Below, one piece after another: positions 1 to 9,591 of a DNA stretch of 64,000 nt. Under the pieces are notes generated by a model, which saw only the letters and a program-made list of their open reading frames with translations, did no database searches and was not told the DNA's origin. This stretch comes from Nocardia colli. Its GTDB lineage: Bacteria; Actinomycetota; Actinomycetes; Mycobacteriales; Mycobacteriaceae. The stretch covers positions 124,001 through 188,000 of the forward strand of contig NZ_VXLC01000011.1 of assembly GCF_008704205.1 (NCBI RefSeq). The letters are read 5' to 3'. The stretch's first letter is position 1. The number at the start of each line of letters is the position of its first letter. A program made the position numbers and the translations under genes.

Positions 1-1
1 G

Positions 2-3000
2 GCGATCGCGATCAACCGTGCGACCGACGCGGCCTTGGTCGCGTACTACGTGCCCGAACCGGGTTCGGCGTACGAGTCCGGCACCGAGGCCGAGAACTCC
101 GGTGCCATCCGAGTCCACCTCGCCGACCGGCTGCCCGACTACATGATCCCGTCGGCGCTGGTGCGATTGGCCGAGCTGCCGCTCACCGCGAACGGGAAGC
201 TGGACCGCAAGGCCCTGCCGGTGCCGGACCTCGGCGGCGGCACCGGGCGCGGCCGGGCCCTGCGCGACCCGGCCGAGCAGGCGGTCGCCGCGGTGATCCG
301 GCAGGTGCTCGGGCTGGCCGAGCAGGTCGAACTGGCCGCCGACGACGACTTCCTCGCGCTCGGCGGCGATTCCATCAGCGCGATCCGGATGGCCTCGGCG
401 CTCAAGAAGCGCGGCCTGCTGATCACCACCAGCGCGCTGTTCGCGGCGCGCACCATCGCGCTGATCGCCGCGGCCACCGTGCCGATCGACCTGTCCACCG
501 CGCCCGCGCTGGTGGAATCCGGTGACGGCACCGGATGGATCCCGCTCAACCCGATCGCCACCCTGCTGACCGGGCAGAGCGCCGACTACGCCGCATACAG
601 CCAGGCCACCGCCATGGTGACCCCGCAAGACAGCTCGCTCGAGCGACTGACGGCCGTCCTGCACGGGCTGCTCGACCGGCATCCGCTGCTGCGCGCACGG
701 CTGGCGACCGGACCGGACGGCCGCACCGCCTACTATGTGCCGCAGGCCGACGAGCCGTTCACCCACCCCGGCCTCATCGACGTCGAGATCGATTGCGCCG
801 CATGGGCATCGACCGCGACCGAGGTACTCAACGAGCAGTTGCGCGCCATCGCCGAAGCGCTCGACCCGGCGGCGGGCCGGATGGTCGGCGCGGCCTGGGT
901 GCACACCGGCGACCGGTCCGCCGGACGGCTGCTGCTGGTGCTGCACCACCTGGTGGTCGACGGTGTGTCCTGGCGCGTCATCCACGAAGATCTGCGCAGA
1001 CTCTGGGCGCACGAAGAGGTTTCGGCGGCCGACCTCGGCACGTCGGTGCAGGCCTGGAATACCAATCTGGTCCGGCTCGCGCAGGCCGATTCGGTGACCG
1101 AGACCCTGCCGTTCTGGCAGGAGATCGCGGACAGCGCCGACCCGCTGCTCGGCGACCGCGCCTTCGACGCCGCCGTCGATACCGTCGCGACGGTGCGCGA
1201 GGTCACCGCCGAGCTGGACATCGCCGACACCCAGTACCTGATGACCACCGCGGCACAGGCTTTCGGCTGCGACTTCCTGGACATCCAGGTGGCGGCGCTC
1301 GCCGTGGCGACCCGGCGGTTCCGGCGGGCCCGCGATCGAGACGCAGGTCCGGTCACCTTGACCATGGAGCGGCACGGCCGCGTCGAAAGCCTGTTCGCCG
1401 GAGTAGATCTCGCCAACGCCGTCGGCTGGTTCACCACCGCCTATCCGGTCGCGCTGGACATCGCGGCCGATGCGGAGATGGTCGGCGCGGTCAAGGCGGT
1501 CAAGGAGCAGCTGCGCGCGGTACCCGACTCCGGCATCGGCTGGGGTCTGCTCCGGCAGCTCAATCCCGACACCGCATCCCGGCTCGCCGATGGCGCGCCG
1601 CCGCAGCTCAGCTTCAACTACATGGGCCGCTTCGCCGTCGCCGACGCGGCGACGGAATGGGACGCCGCACCGGAATTCGGCTATCTCGGCGGCCACGCGA
1701 ACGCGGCCATGCCCGCGCCTGCCCTGCTCGACATCAACACGGTCGCGTTGCTGGACAGCGACTCGCCGCAGCTCCGGGCATCCTTCCGGTTCCCGTCCGG
1801 CCCGATCGCCGAGGCCGAGGTCCGCGAACTAGCCGACCGGTGGATCGGTGCGCTGCGCGAACTGGCGAAGACCGTGCGCGAGAACCCGGCGCGGCGGTTG
1901 ACGCCGAGCGACGTGCTCGCCCGCGACGTGACCCAGCTCGACCTCGATCGCTGGCAGTCGCTCTACGGCCGCTGCGCCGACGTGTATCCGCTCGCACCGC
2001 TGCAGGCGGGGCTGTATTTCACCGCGATCAGCAACGCGGGCCGCGACGCCTACACCGTGCAGACCACGATCACCGTGCGCGGTGCGCTGGATGTGCCCCG
2101 GTTGACCCGCTCGCTGAACAACGTGCTGAATCGGTATCCGAATCTGCGCGTTGCCATTTCGGTGTCGCACGCGGGACAGCCGTACGCGATCGTCGCCGAT
2201 CGGATGGACTTCCTGGTCGAGGAGGTCGACTTCGCGGCCAAGCCGGACGCACCGGAACGACTGCTGGAATTCCTGGACGCCGATCAGGCGGGCGTGTTCG
2301 ATCTGTCCCGCGGACCGCTGATGCGGGCGACCGTGGTGCATCTGCCGGATGCGTCGCACATGCTGGTGCTCGCTTCGCACCACATCCTGACCGACGGCTG
2401 GTCCGGCCAGCTGCTGCCGCGTGAGATCTTCGCCGACTACGCCAGCGGCGGCACCGCCGAACCGCTCGGCAACCCGGCGACTTTCGCCGAGTTCCTGCGG
2501 CTCACCGAAGATCGAGAGCAAGCGACCGAAGAGGTGTGGAACGAGTACCTCGCCGGGGTGCAGCCGTGCGTGGTCGCACCGAATCGGGTGCCCGGTGGCT
2601 CGGGAGTGCCGGTGGCGCACCGCTTCCCGGTCGACGCCGCGGTCGCGGACGCGCTGACCGAACTGGCCGCCGCGGCCGGCACCACGTTCAGCGCGGTCTG
2701 CCAGTTGGCCTGGGCGAACGTGCTGCGCTATGTAACCGGCGGCGACGCAGCGGTTTTCGGCGAGGTCGTCTCCGGCCGCCCGGCCGACCTCGACGAGGTG
2801 GACAACGCCATCGGCTGCTTCGTGAACACCGTCCCGGTCGCCATCGAGCTACCCGCCGAGCAGACCTGGCGCGGCCGGCTCACCGACGTTCAGCGCCGGC
2901 GCGCGGACCTCATGGAATTCCAGCAGTACCGGCTGACCTCGGCGAACCGAGTCGCGGGCGCGCGCAGGCTGTTCGACAGCATGTTCGTCTTCCAGTCCTA

Positions 3001-3322
3001 CCCGTCGGGTCGCGACGAACTGGTGCGGCTGCTCGGCGAGGAGCAGCTGGATCTGGTGTCGTTCGAGGGCCGCGGCGCCACCGACAACGCGCTGCTGATC
3101 ATGATCTTCCCCGCGGACCTGCTGTTCCCCGGTGAACCCCTTCAGGTCGTCGTCTTCTACGCCGAGGACTCCTTCGACGACAACGACATTCAGATCATCG
3201 AATCCGCTTTCACCAACACCCTGCGGGCCATCGCCGAGGACGCCGATCGCCGCATCGGCGACACCGCGATCCTCGACGACGCGGACCTGGGGATGTTGGT
3301 CATGCGACGGATGTGGCAGTGA
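2..3322 (+). CDS. Non-ribosomal peptide synthetase, 3' part (A-PCP-E-C), truncated by window edge
   Basis: The reading frame is open from base 2, so the gene begins upstream. What remains is the tail of an adenylation domain with an A10-type NGKLDRKAL motif near bases 191-217, then a carrier domain whose LGGDS serine (phosphopantetheine site) is the codon at 371-373. Next is an epimerisation-type domain with HHLVVDG at 944-964 and a downstream FNYMGR motif, and finally a condensation domain with HHILTDGW at 2378-2401. It should activate an amino acid, hold it as a thioester, epimerise it and condense or cyclise it. Ending on a C domain with no integrated thioesterase resembles the terminal synthetases of mycobactin/nocobactin assembly, where the last residue is cyclised on release; that parallel is inference. 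A type II thioesterase follows 37 bases later. Confidence 0.93.
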   Translation, partial: AIAINRATDAALVAYYVPEPGSAYESGTEAENSGAIRVHLADRLPDYMIPSALVRLAELPLTANGKLDRKALPVPDLGGGTGRGRALRDPAEQAVAAVIRQVLGLAEQVELAADDDFLALGGDSISAIRMASALKKRGLLITTSALFAARTIALIAAATVPIDLSTAPALVESGDGTGWIPLNPIATLLTGQSADYAAYSQATAMVTPQDSSLERLTAVLHGLLDRHPLLRARLATGPDGRTAYYVPQADEPFTHPGLIDVEIDCAAWASTATEVLNEQLRAIAEALDPAAGRMVGAAWVHTGDRSAGRLLLVLHHLVVDGVSWRVIHEDLRRLWAHEEVSAADLGTSVQAWNTNLVRLAQADSVTETLPFWQEIADSADPLLGDRAFDAAVDTVATVREVTAELDIADTQYLMTTAAQAFGCDFLDIQVAALAVATRRFRRARDRDAGPVTLTMERHGRVESLFAGVDLANAVGWFTTAYPVALDIAADAEMVGAVKAVKEQLRAVPDSGIGWGLLRQLNPDTASRLADGAPPQLSFNYMGRFAVADAATEWDAAPEFGYLGGHANAAMPAPALLDINTVALLDSDSPQLRASFRFPSGPIAEAEVRELADRWIGALRELAKTVRENPARRLTPSDVLARDVTQLDLDRWQSLYGRCADVYPLAPLQAGLYFTAISNAGRDAYTVQTTITVRGALDVPRLTRSLNNVLNRYPNLRVAISVSHAGQPYAIVADRMDFLVEEVDFAAKPDAPERLLEFLDADQAGVFDLSRGPLMRATVVHLPDASHMLVLASHHILTDGWSGQLLPREIFADYASGGTAEPLGNPATFAEFLRLTEDREQATEEVWNEYLAGVQPCVVAPNRVPGGSGVPVAHRFPVDAAVADALTELAAAAGTTFSAVCQLAWANVLRYVTGGDAAVFGEVVSGRPADLDEVDNAIGCFVNTVPVAIELPAEQTWRGRLTDVQRRRADLMEFQQYRLTSANRVAGARRLFDSMFVFQSYPSGRDELVRLLGEEQLDLVSFEGRGATDNALLIMIFPADLLFPGEPLQVVVFYAEDSFDDNDIQIIESAFTNTLRAIAEDADRRIGDTAILDDADLGMLVMRRMWQ

Positions 3323-3323
3323 A

Positions 3324-3341
3324 GCACCGCAATCGCGGTGC
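3324..3341 (+). other. Short hairpin in the NRPS-thioesterase gap
   Basis: A perfect 7-bp stem (GCACCGC / GCGGTGC) with an AATC loop lies between the NRPS stop (3320-3322) and the ribosome-binding site of the thioesterase gene. It is too short and lacks a T-run, so it is more likely an mRNA processing or spacing element than a terminator. No function is shown. Confidence 0.3.
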
Positions 3342-3359
3342 CAGGCAGGAGATCAGGTA

Positions 3360-4124
3360 ATGGCTAGTACACCGGGCTGGATCCGAAAGTTTCACAAACC
3401 GCGGTCCGCGGACAACCCACCGCTGGTGATCTGTCCGCATGCGGGCGGCGGCGCCTCGACGTACCGGCCGTTCTCCAAGGCGCTCAGTGCGCACTTCGAC
3501 GTGATCCTGCTGCAATACCCGGGCCGGCAGGATCGGGCCCAGGAACCGGTACGCGACACCATCCAGGAGACCGCAGGCGACGCGTTCGACGAATTCGCGC
3601 GCTCGCCGTTCAACCGGGGTGAGCCGATCACCATCTTCGGCCACAGCATGGGCACGATGGTGGCCTTCGAGTTCGCCAGGCTGGCCGACGCCGCGGGCGT
3701 GCCGGTGCGGCTGCTGGGTGTCTCCGGGGCCTGCGCGCCATGGCAGGTGGCCGATATGCCGCCGCATCCGACCGAGGACGACGAGCTGCTCGATCATGTC
3801 GGCGGGTTGCAGGGCACCGGTGCCGATCTGCTGGCGAACCGGGAATTGATGCGGATGGCGTTGCCCGCGTTGAAGGGTGACTACCGCGCGTTCGACGCCT
3901 ACAGCTGCCCCAAGGACGTCACGGTCGGGACCCGGATCCACGCGCTCGGCGGTAGCGAGGACGAATTCGTCGGCATCGGCGATCTGTTCGCCTGGCAACA
4001 GCACACCGAGCAGGAGCTGGCGGTGACGATGTTCGACGGCGGGCACTTCTATCTCAACGATCAAGTCGACGGCATCGCGGAAATTCTTTCTGCCGAGCTG
4101 ATTTCGCAGGAGGCCACGCGATGA
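3360..4124 (+). CDS. Type II thioesterase (alpha/beta hydrolase)
   Basis: This 254-residue protein is of the stand-alone thioesterase type that edits NRPS/PKS assembly lines by removing misloaded groups from carrier domains. The nucleophile elbow is GHSMG with Ser96; the catalytic His is in GGHFYL (His229), and an acidic residue around 199 (GGSEDEF) is the likely third member. The frame is open further upstream, but the ATG at 3360 follows an AGGAG-like site and gives the usual family length. The gene sits between an NRPS and a ketosynthase gene and overlaps the latter by ATGA, so the three are probably co-translated. A thioesterase beside the KS and AT-KR-ACP genes also fits the nocobactin gene order as I recall it. 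Confidence 0.9.
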   Translation: MASTPGWIRKFHKPRSADNPPLVICPHAGGGASTYRPFSKALSAHFDVILLQYPGRQDRAQEPVRDTIQETAGDAFDEFARSPFNRGEPITIFGHSMGTMVAFEFARLADAAGVPVRLLGVSGACAPWQVADMPPHPTEDDELLDHVGGLQGTGADLLANRELMRMALPALKGDYRAFDAYSCPKDVTVGTRIHALGGSEDEFVGIGDLFAWQQHTEQELAVTMFDGGHFYLNDQVDGIAEILSAELISQEATR

Positions 4125-5449
4125 GCGAACATCCGAGCGAGGACGATCCCATCGTGATCGCCGGGCTTGCCGTCGAGGTACCCGGCAGCATCGACACCCT
4201 GGCGGGGTTCTGGTCGGCACTGGCCGAATCACGTGATCTGATCGGCCCGTTCCCCCGCGATCGGGAGTGGCCGATCGAACGATTGCTGGCGCAGTCCGAA
4301 GCCGAAGGCTGGAGCCGGGTCCGCGACGCGGGCGGCTTCCTCGACGGCGCGGCGGAATTCGACCCGATGTTCTTCGGTATCACGCCGCGTGAGGCGGTGG
4401 CGATGGATCCGCAACAGCGAGTGGCGCTCCGGGTGGCGTGGCGTGCGCTGGAGAACGCCGGTATCAATCCGGAGGATCTGGCAGGCGAGGAAATCGGCTG
4501 CTACATGGGCGCCTCGTACACCGAGTACGGGCCGCGCGGCGACGAGGCGAACGAGCAGACCGGGTACCGGGCGACCGGTGCGGCGATGGCTGCCGTTGCC
4601 GGGCGCATATCGAACTGTCTCGGGCTGTCCGGACCGTCGATGACAGTGGAAGCGGCCTGTGCGTCCTCGTTGGCCGCGGTGCACCTGGCGGCGTCGGCAA
4701 TCCGCGCCGGCGAGTGCGAGTGGGCGCTCGCGGGTGGTGTCTGCGTCATGGGCTCACTCGGTGGCTTCTTCGAATTCTCCAAGGTCAACGCGCTGTCCAC
4801 GGATGGACAATGCAAGCCGTATTCCGCGGACGCGCGCGGCACCCTCTGGGGTGAAGGCGCCGGAGTCGTTGTGCTGGAACGAGAATCACGGGCCAAGGCG
4901 CTCGGACATCGAGTGTACGGCCGGGTGCTCGCGACCCGGGTGAACCACAACGGCGCGGGTGCGCCGATCGCCGTGCCGAGTGCCGCGGCGCAGGAGCGGC
5001 TGATCACGAAAACACTTCGGGCAGCTGGTATTTCGGCGGACTTGATCGGCATGATCGAGGGGCACGGGACCGGTACCGCAGTCGGTGATCCCCTCGAACT
5101 GACCGCGCTGGCCCGGGTTTACGGGGCAGCCGCGCAGCCGGGCAGCGGTCCTCGGCTCGGTTCGGTGAAGTCGAACCTCGGCCACGCGCAAGCGGCGGCC
5201 GGGATTCTCGGCCTGATCAAGGTGCTGCTCAGCGGCCTGCACGGACAGATCGCGCCGACCAGGCACTCGGAAAACCCCACCACGCAGCTGGATTGGGCAC
5301 AGTCCGGGTTACGCCTGGCCGAACGGCTGGAGGACTGGGCGCCCCGCGACGGGGTGCGCTACGGCGCGGTCTCGTCGTTCGGCGTAGCGGGCACGAACGC
5401 GCACGCGGTCATCGCGATGCCCGTGCTGGAGAAGGAGATCCATGTCTGA
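4121..5449 (+). CDS. Stand-alone ketosynthase, MbtC/NbtB-like
   Basis: This is a single-domain beta-ketoacyl synthase of 442 residues, close to the length of mycobacterial MbtC. The active-site Cys is residue 180 in VEAACASS, and the two catalytic His residues are His314 (EGHGTGTAVGDP) and His354 (KSNLGHAQ). No acyltransferase or carrier domain is attached, so it must work with the AT-KR-ACP protein encoded next; the two reading frames overlap at 5442-5449. In mycobactin-type pathways such a split PKS pair makes the beta-hydroxy acid linker of the siderophore. The family and active site are seen directly; the pathway assignment is inferred from domain layout and neighbours. Confidence 0.9.
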   Translation: MSEHPSEDDPIVIAGLAVEVPGSIDTLAGFWSALAESRDLIGPFPRDREWPIERLLAQSEAEGWSRVRDAGGFLDGAAEFDPMFFGITPREAVAMDPQQRVALRVAWRALENAGINPEDLAGEEIGCYMGASYTEYGPRGDEANEQTGYRATGAAMAAVAGRISNCLGLSGPSMTVEAACASSLAAVHLAASAIRAGECEWALAGGVCVMGSLGGFFEFSKVNALSTDGQCKPYSADARGTLWGEGAGVVVLERESRAKALGHRVYGRVLATRVNHNGAGAPIAVPSAAAQERLITKTLRAAGISADLIGMIEGHGTGTAVGDPLELTALARVYGAAAQPGSGPRLGSVKSNLGHAQAAAGILGLIKVLLSGLHGQIAPTRHSENPTTQLDWAQSGLRLAERLEDWAPRDGVRYGAVSSFGVAGTNAHAVIAMPVLEKEIHV

Positions 5450-8400
5450 CTATCGACTTCCGGACGGCAGCATCCCGGTCCTGCTGTCCTCGGACGCGCC
5501 TGATTCGCTGCGTCGCGAGGCCGCGGCCATCCTGTCCTACCTCGGCGATCATCCCGAGGTCGGACCCGATCAGGTCGCCGACATGCTCTTCCGGACCCGG
5601 GTGGCGCGCCGGTATCGCGCGCTGGCCATGGTCACCGAGCGGACCGAGCTCATCGAGGCGCTGAGCGCGGTCGCCAACGGTGAGCCGCATGCATCGGTCG
5701 TCGCCATCGGGAGCGCCGCCAAGCCGCGCAAGATCGGCTACATCTTCCCCGGCCAGGGCAGCCAGTACCCGGGAATGGGCCGGATGCTCTACGCGCATTC
5801 ACCTGCGTTCAAGTCTGCGGTGGACGAGGCGGAGACAGTCTTCCAGGACCTCTTCGAGCTCTCGCCGCGGTCCTACCTGCTCGCGGAATCCGATCCGGGA
5901 CACAACCTGCTGCGCATCGTGCAGCCCGCGCTGTTCATGCAAATGATCGGGCTCGCGGCGATGTGGCGGGCCGCCGGGGTCTCCCCGGGCGTCACCGTCG
6001 GGCACAGCCAGGGCGAGCTGGCCGCGGGCGTGGTGTCCGGCGTGATCACACTGGCCGATGCCGTGCGTGTGGTGACCATGCGCGGTGGACTCGTCGACAC
6101 ACTGGCCAAGCAGGAGGGCCGGGAAGACAAGTACTCGATGGCCGTGGTCGGCGTGGACCGCGAGGAGTGCGAGGCCATCCTGGCCCGGCAGTCCGGCTGG
6201 GCGGAGCTGTCGGTGATCAATTCCCCGCACGTGCTCGCCATCGGCGGGGAGAGCCCGACGGTCGCCGCCGTGGTGGCCGAGCTGACCGAACAGGGCAAGT
6301 TCGCCAAGGAGATTCGCGTCGGTTATCCGGCGCACACCTCCGTGGTGACCGAGTTCCGGGACAGCTTCCTGGACAACTCGCTGGCCGCCAAACTCGATCG
6401 CCCCGAATTCGCGGCGACCGAGATCGAATGCATCGGATCCACCCTCGGCGCCGCGATCACCCCCGATCTGCCGGTGGGGGACTACTGGTATTGGAACCTG
6501 CGCAACCGGGTTCGCTTCGACCTGGCGATCGCCCTCGCGGCCGAGCGAGGGGTCGACACCTTCCTCGAGATCGCCGATCATCCCGCGCTGTTCCTCGCGG
6601 TCCAGGAGAACCTGAGCGCCGTCACCCCGCAGCGCGACTTCCAGACGATCGGGACCTCCCGCCGATCGGCCACCGATCTGCGCGAGTTCACCCGCAACCT
6701 CGGTCTCGTCGCGGTCAGCGATCTCGGCTACGACTGGTCCGCGTTGCGCACGAATTCGACTGCCGCACCCCGACTTCCGCTACTCGACTTTCCGAACACC
6801 CAGATGAACCCGAAGCATCTGTGGGCGGCCTACGATCACTCCGCGGCTCCGGCGGCGACCGGCACCGCCCCGGTGCGCGCGGCCGCGGTCGAGCAGGACA
6901 CTGTGCCCGCACAGCGCATTGTCGAACAGTGGGCGCGGATGAGCGGCCGTGCGCTGGTGCCGCCGCGCACCATGGCGGTGCTGGACCACGACGGTCGCAG
7001 CGCCGAGCTGGTGACCGCACTCCATGACGCTGCACTGCGGCACGGTGTGTCGATTGTCGATCCGGACGCCACATCGCACAGTGCCGGAACGGTTTTCGAC
7101 ACCGCCGTCATCGTGCTGCCGGAACTGGGTGACCTCGAGGCCGATGCGGCGGTCGCCGAACTAGCCGAATTCCTCGGCGAGCGTGGCCGATTGCCCCGGC
7201 TCGACGGTGTTCGCGACGTGTGGCTGGTCACCGTCGGCGGCGAGCAGGTGCTCGACGCGGACGTCCCGAATCTCTTCCACGCCGGCGCGCAGGCCGGATT
7301 CCGGTGCCTCGCCGCCGAACACCTCGGTGTCTCGTTCCGGCACGTGGATCTCGCGCCCGGCAGGCCCGTCGCGGACGCGGCCAAGGCGCTCATGGTCGCG
7401 CTGCACACTGCTCAGGAACCCGAGCTCGCGCTGCGCGATGGTCACGTGTACGCGAAACGGCTGGTCGCCGAGGATGTCTCGACCGTTCGGCCGCTCGACT
7501 CCGCCGACCTGCACGAGGTGGTGATCGTCGGCGGCACCGGCAAGCTCGGGCTGGACTTCTGCGAGCGTTTCGCCCGGGACGGCGCCGGACGGATCACCTT
7601 GCTGAGCCGATCCGGCGGTACTGCCGGGGCACTGGCGCGGATCGAGCAGATCAAGCAGCTCGGCGGTACCGAGGTGATCGTCCGGCGCTGCGATGTCACC
7701 GACGAGGCCGCGGTGCGCGCTCTGGCCGACGAATACCGCAGCACGCCTGCGGATCTGATCGTGCACGCCGCGGTCGACTATGTCGCGGCCGCCGAGCTCA
7801 CCCCGGAGTCCGTGCGGGGCGCGGCGGCGCCGAAGGTCGTCGCGCTGGAGCACCTGGTCCGGCACTTCCCGCGCACGCCGGACGGCCGGATCGTGCTGTG
7901 CTCGTCGCTCTCGGCGACCATCGGCGGCCGCGGGCACATGGTGTACGCCGCGGTGAATCGGATGCTCGACGCGGCGGCGGCGCGATACCGCGGCCGCGGT
8001 ATCGCGAGTTCTTCTGTGCAGTGGGGACTTTGGCGTGCGGTCGGAGCCGATCAAGCCGACGCGCTGGCGAAGATCAGCGGAACCGGCCTGCGGCCGATGG
8101 AACCGGGCAGCGCGATCGCCGCCGGCGTCACGGTGCAGGCGGAGAACGTCATCGTCGCGACGGCGGACTGGGATCGGCTGGCAACCTTGTTCTCCGCCTT
8201 CGGTTTCGATCCGTTGTTCAGTACTTTGGAGCTCGGCGACCTGCCCGAGGAGTTCGCCGAGGTGAAGGCCGAGCCGGTCGTCGCCGCGCCCCCGGCGGCC
8301 GCACAGCCGGAACCGGCCACGAGCCGGTCCGTCGCACCGAACACCGCCGAGCAAGTGCAGTTCGCCCTGCGCGCGGTGATGGGCATGGACACCACCGAGG

Positions 8401-8558
8401 CCATCGACGGATCGATCCCGCTCGTCGCGCTCGGTCTGGATTCGTTGCAGGCGTTGGACTTACGTAAACGCATCGAACTCGAACTGAAGCGTGAACTACC
8501 GGTCACCGCCATTTTGGGCGGCGCGTCCCTCGACGAGGTGGTGACTTTGCTGGGCTGA
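5442..8558 (+). CDS. Polyketide synthase AT-KR-ACP, MbtD/NbtC-like
   Basis: This 1038-residue PKS has no ketosynthase of its own. The acyltransferase has FPGQGSQYPGMG near residue 105 and the nucleophile Ser189 in GHSQG. The ketoreductase has a Rossmann GGTGKLG near residue 697 and a Ser...Tyr...Asn set around SSLSATIGG and VYAAVNR. The carrier domain at the end has Ser1001 in LGLDSLQ. The AT specificity segment reads GYPAHTS, which matches neither the textbook malonyl (HAFH) nor methylmalonyl (YASH) motif. With the overlapping upstream KS gene it forms a split module that should extend an acyl chain and reduce the keto group to hydroxyl. Size and order match mycobacterial MbtC-MbtD. Confidence 0.9.
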   Translation: MSDYRLPDGSIPVLLSSDAPDSLRREAAAILSYLGDHPEVGPDQVADMLFRTRVARRYRALAMVTERTELIEALSAVANGEPHASVVAIGSAAKPRKIGYIFPGQGSQYPGMGRMLYAHSPAFKSAVDEAETVFQDLFELSPRSYLLAESDPGHNLLRIVQPALFMQMIGLAAMWRAAGVSPGVTVGHSQGELAAGVVSGVITLADAVRVVTMRGGLVDTLAKQEGREDKYSMAVVGVDREECEAILARQSGWAELSVINSPHVLAIGGESPTVAAVVAELTEQGKFAKEIRVGYPAHTSVVTEFRDSFLDNSLAAKLDRPEFAATEIECIGSTLGAAITPDLPVGDYWYWNLRNRVRFDLAIALAAERGVDTFLEIADHPALFLAVQENLSAVTPQRDFQTIGTSRRSATDLREFTRNLGLVAVSDLGYDWSALRTNSTAAPRLPLLDFPNTQMNPKHLWAAYDHSAAPAATGTAPVRAAAVEQDTVPAQRIVEQWARMSGRALVPPRTMAVLDHDGRSAELVTALHDAALRHGVSIVDPDATSHSAGTVFDTAVIVLPELGDLEADAAVAELAEFLGERGRLPRLDGVRDVWLVTVGGEQVLDADVPNLFHAGAQAGFRCLAAEHLGVSFRHVDLAPGRPVADAAKALMVALHTAQEPELALRDGHVYAKRLVAEDVSTVRPLDSADLHEVVIVGGTGKLGLDFCERFARDGAGRITLLSRSGGTAGALARIEQIKQLGGTEVIVRRCDVTDEAAVRALADEYRSTPADLIVHAAVDYVAAAELTPESVRGAAAPKVVALEHLVRHFPRTPDGRIVLCSSLSATIGGRGHMVYAAVNRMLDAAAARYRGRGIASSSVQWGLWRAVGADQADALAKISGTGLRPMEPGSAIAAGVTVQAENVIVATADWDRLATLFSAFGFDPLFSTLELGDLPEEFAEVKAEPVVAAPPAAAQPEPATSRSVAPNTAEQVQFALRAVMGMDTTEAIDGSIPLVALGLDSLQALDLRKRIELELKRELPVTAILGGASLDEVVTLLG

Positions 8559-8610
8559 TCGGGATTCACAGGGACCGAGCACGATTCGCAGCAAGGACGG
8601 AGACAGCACG

Positions 8611-9591
8611 GTGGATTCGAGCAGGGTAACGGGGGCGCCCGCGGCTTCGGCCGAGCACGCGATCGTCGTAGAGGGCGTGCAGAAGTCCTTCGGCGAGGTG
8701 AAAGCGTTGCGCGGCATCAGCTTCCAGGTGCCGAAGGGCAGTGTGCTCGGGGTGCTCGGCCCGAACGGGGCGGGCAAGACCACCACCGTGTCCGTGCTGT
8801 CGACGCTCACCAAACCCGACGCGGGCCGCGCCGTGGTGGCCGGATACGACGTCGTCCAGCAGGCCGCCGAGGTCCGCGCGTCCATCATGCTCACCGGTCA
8901 GTACGCGGCGTTGGACGAGATGCTGAGCGGCCGGGAGAATCTGGTGTTGTTCGGTCGCCTGATGGGCTTGCGCCGCAAGCAGGCCCGGGCCCGCGCCGAC
9001 GAACTGCTCGACCAGTTCGAGCTGACCGAGTCCGCCGATCGGCGGGTCGGCCAGTACTCCGGCGGCATGCGGCGGCGCATCGACATCGCGTGCGGTCTGG
9101 TCCGGACGCCGGAGGTGGTCTTCCTGGACGAGCCGACCACCGGCCTCGACCCGGTGAGCAGGCAGAGCCTGTGGGGGCTGGTGCGCTCGCTCAAGCAGCA
9201 GGGCGTCACCATTCTGCTCACCACGCAGTACCTCGAGGAAGCGGATGTGCTGAGCGACAACATCATTGTCGTGGACCAGGGCACGGTGATCGCGGAGGGC
9301 ACGGCCGACCAGCTCAAGGCGCGCACCGGCGCGAGTTACTGCGAGGTGGTCCCGGCCGACCCGGGCGATCTGCCCGCCGTCGTCACCGCGCTGAGCGGGC
9401 TCGGTGAGATCACCGTCGCCGAGTCCGCCGACCGGGTCTCGCTGCCCGCGCCGGACGGCGCCACCACCCTCGGCGAGGCGCTGCGCCGGATCACCGACGC
9501 CGAGATCGAACTCATCGACATCGCGTTGCGCCGGCCCTCGCTCGACGAGGTGTTCATCGAACTGACCAAGCCCGCCGAGGCCGCCAAATGA
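8611..9591 (+). CDS. ABC transporter ATP-binding protein, DrrA-like
   Basis: This 326-residue nucleotide-binding protein starts at a GTG. Walker A is GPNGAGKTTT (Lys56), the signature is YSGGMRRR (about 149-156) and Walker B is VVFLDEPTTGLDP (about 170-181). The C-terminal extension of about 85 residues is typical of DrrA/daunorubicin-resistance type ATPases that energise ABC-2 exporters. It overlaps the first permease gene by ATGA. The gene lies 52 bases after the PKS in the same direction, so the three-gene transporter may export the NRPS-PKS product; that is inference, since a DrrABC-type pump also serves lipids and drugs. Confidence 0.92.
   Translation: MDSSRVTGAPAASAEHAIVVEGVQKSFGEVKALRGISFQVPKGSVLGVLGPNGAGKTTTVSVLSTLTKPDAGRAVVAGYDVVQQAAEVRASIMLTGQYAALDEMLSGRENLVLFGRLMGLRRKQARARADELLDQFELTESADRRVGQYSGGMRRRIDIACGLVRTPEVVFLDEPTTGLDPVSRQSLWGLVRSLKQQGVTILLTTQYLEEADVLSDNIIVVDQGTVIAEGTADQLKARTGASYCEVVPADPGDLPAVVTALSGLGEITVAESADRVSLPAPDGATTLGEALRRITDAEIELIDIALRRPSLDEVFIELTKPAEAAK

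Noticed and set aside
535..2424. Plus-strand 629-codon frame inside the NRPS
   Set aside because: It is out of frame with clear E and C domain motifs, and its Arg-rich composition marks a shadow.
8559..8610. IdeR/DtxR iron box before the ABC transporter
   Set aside because: No TTAGGTTAG-like palindrome is visible here or in the short gaps of the cluster; the main promoter probably lies upstream of the window.
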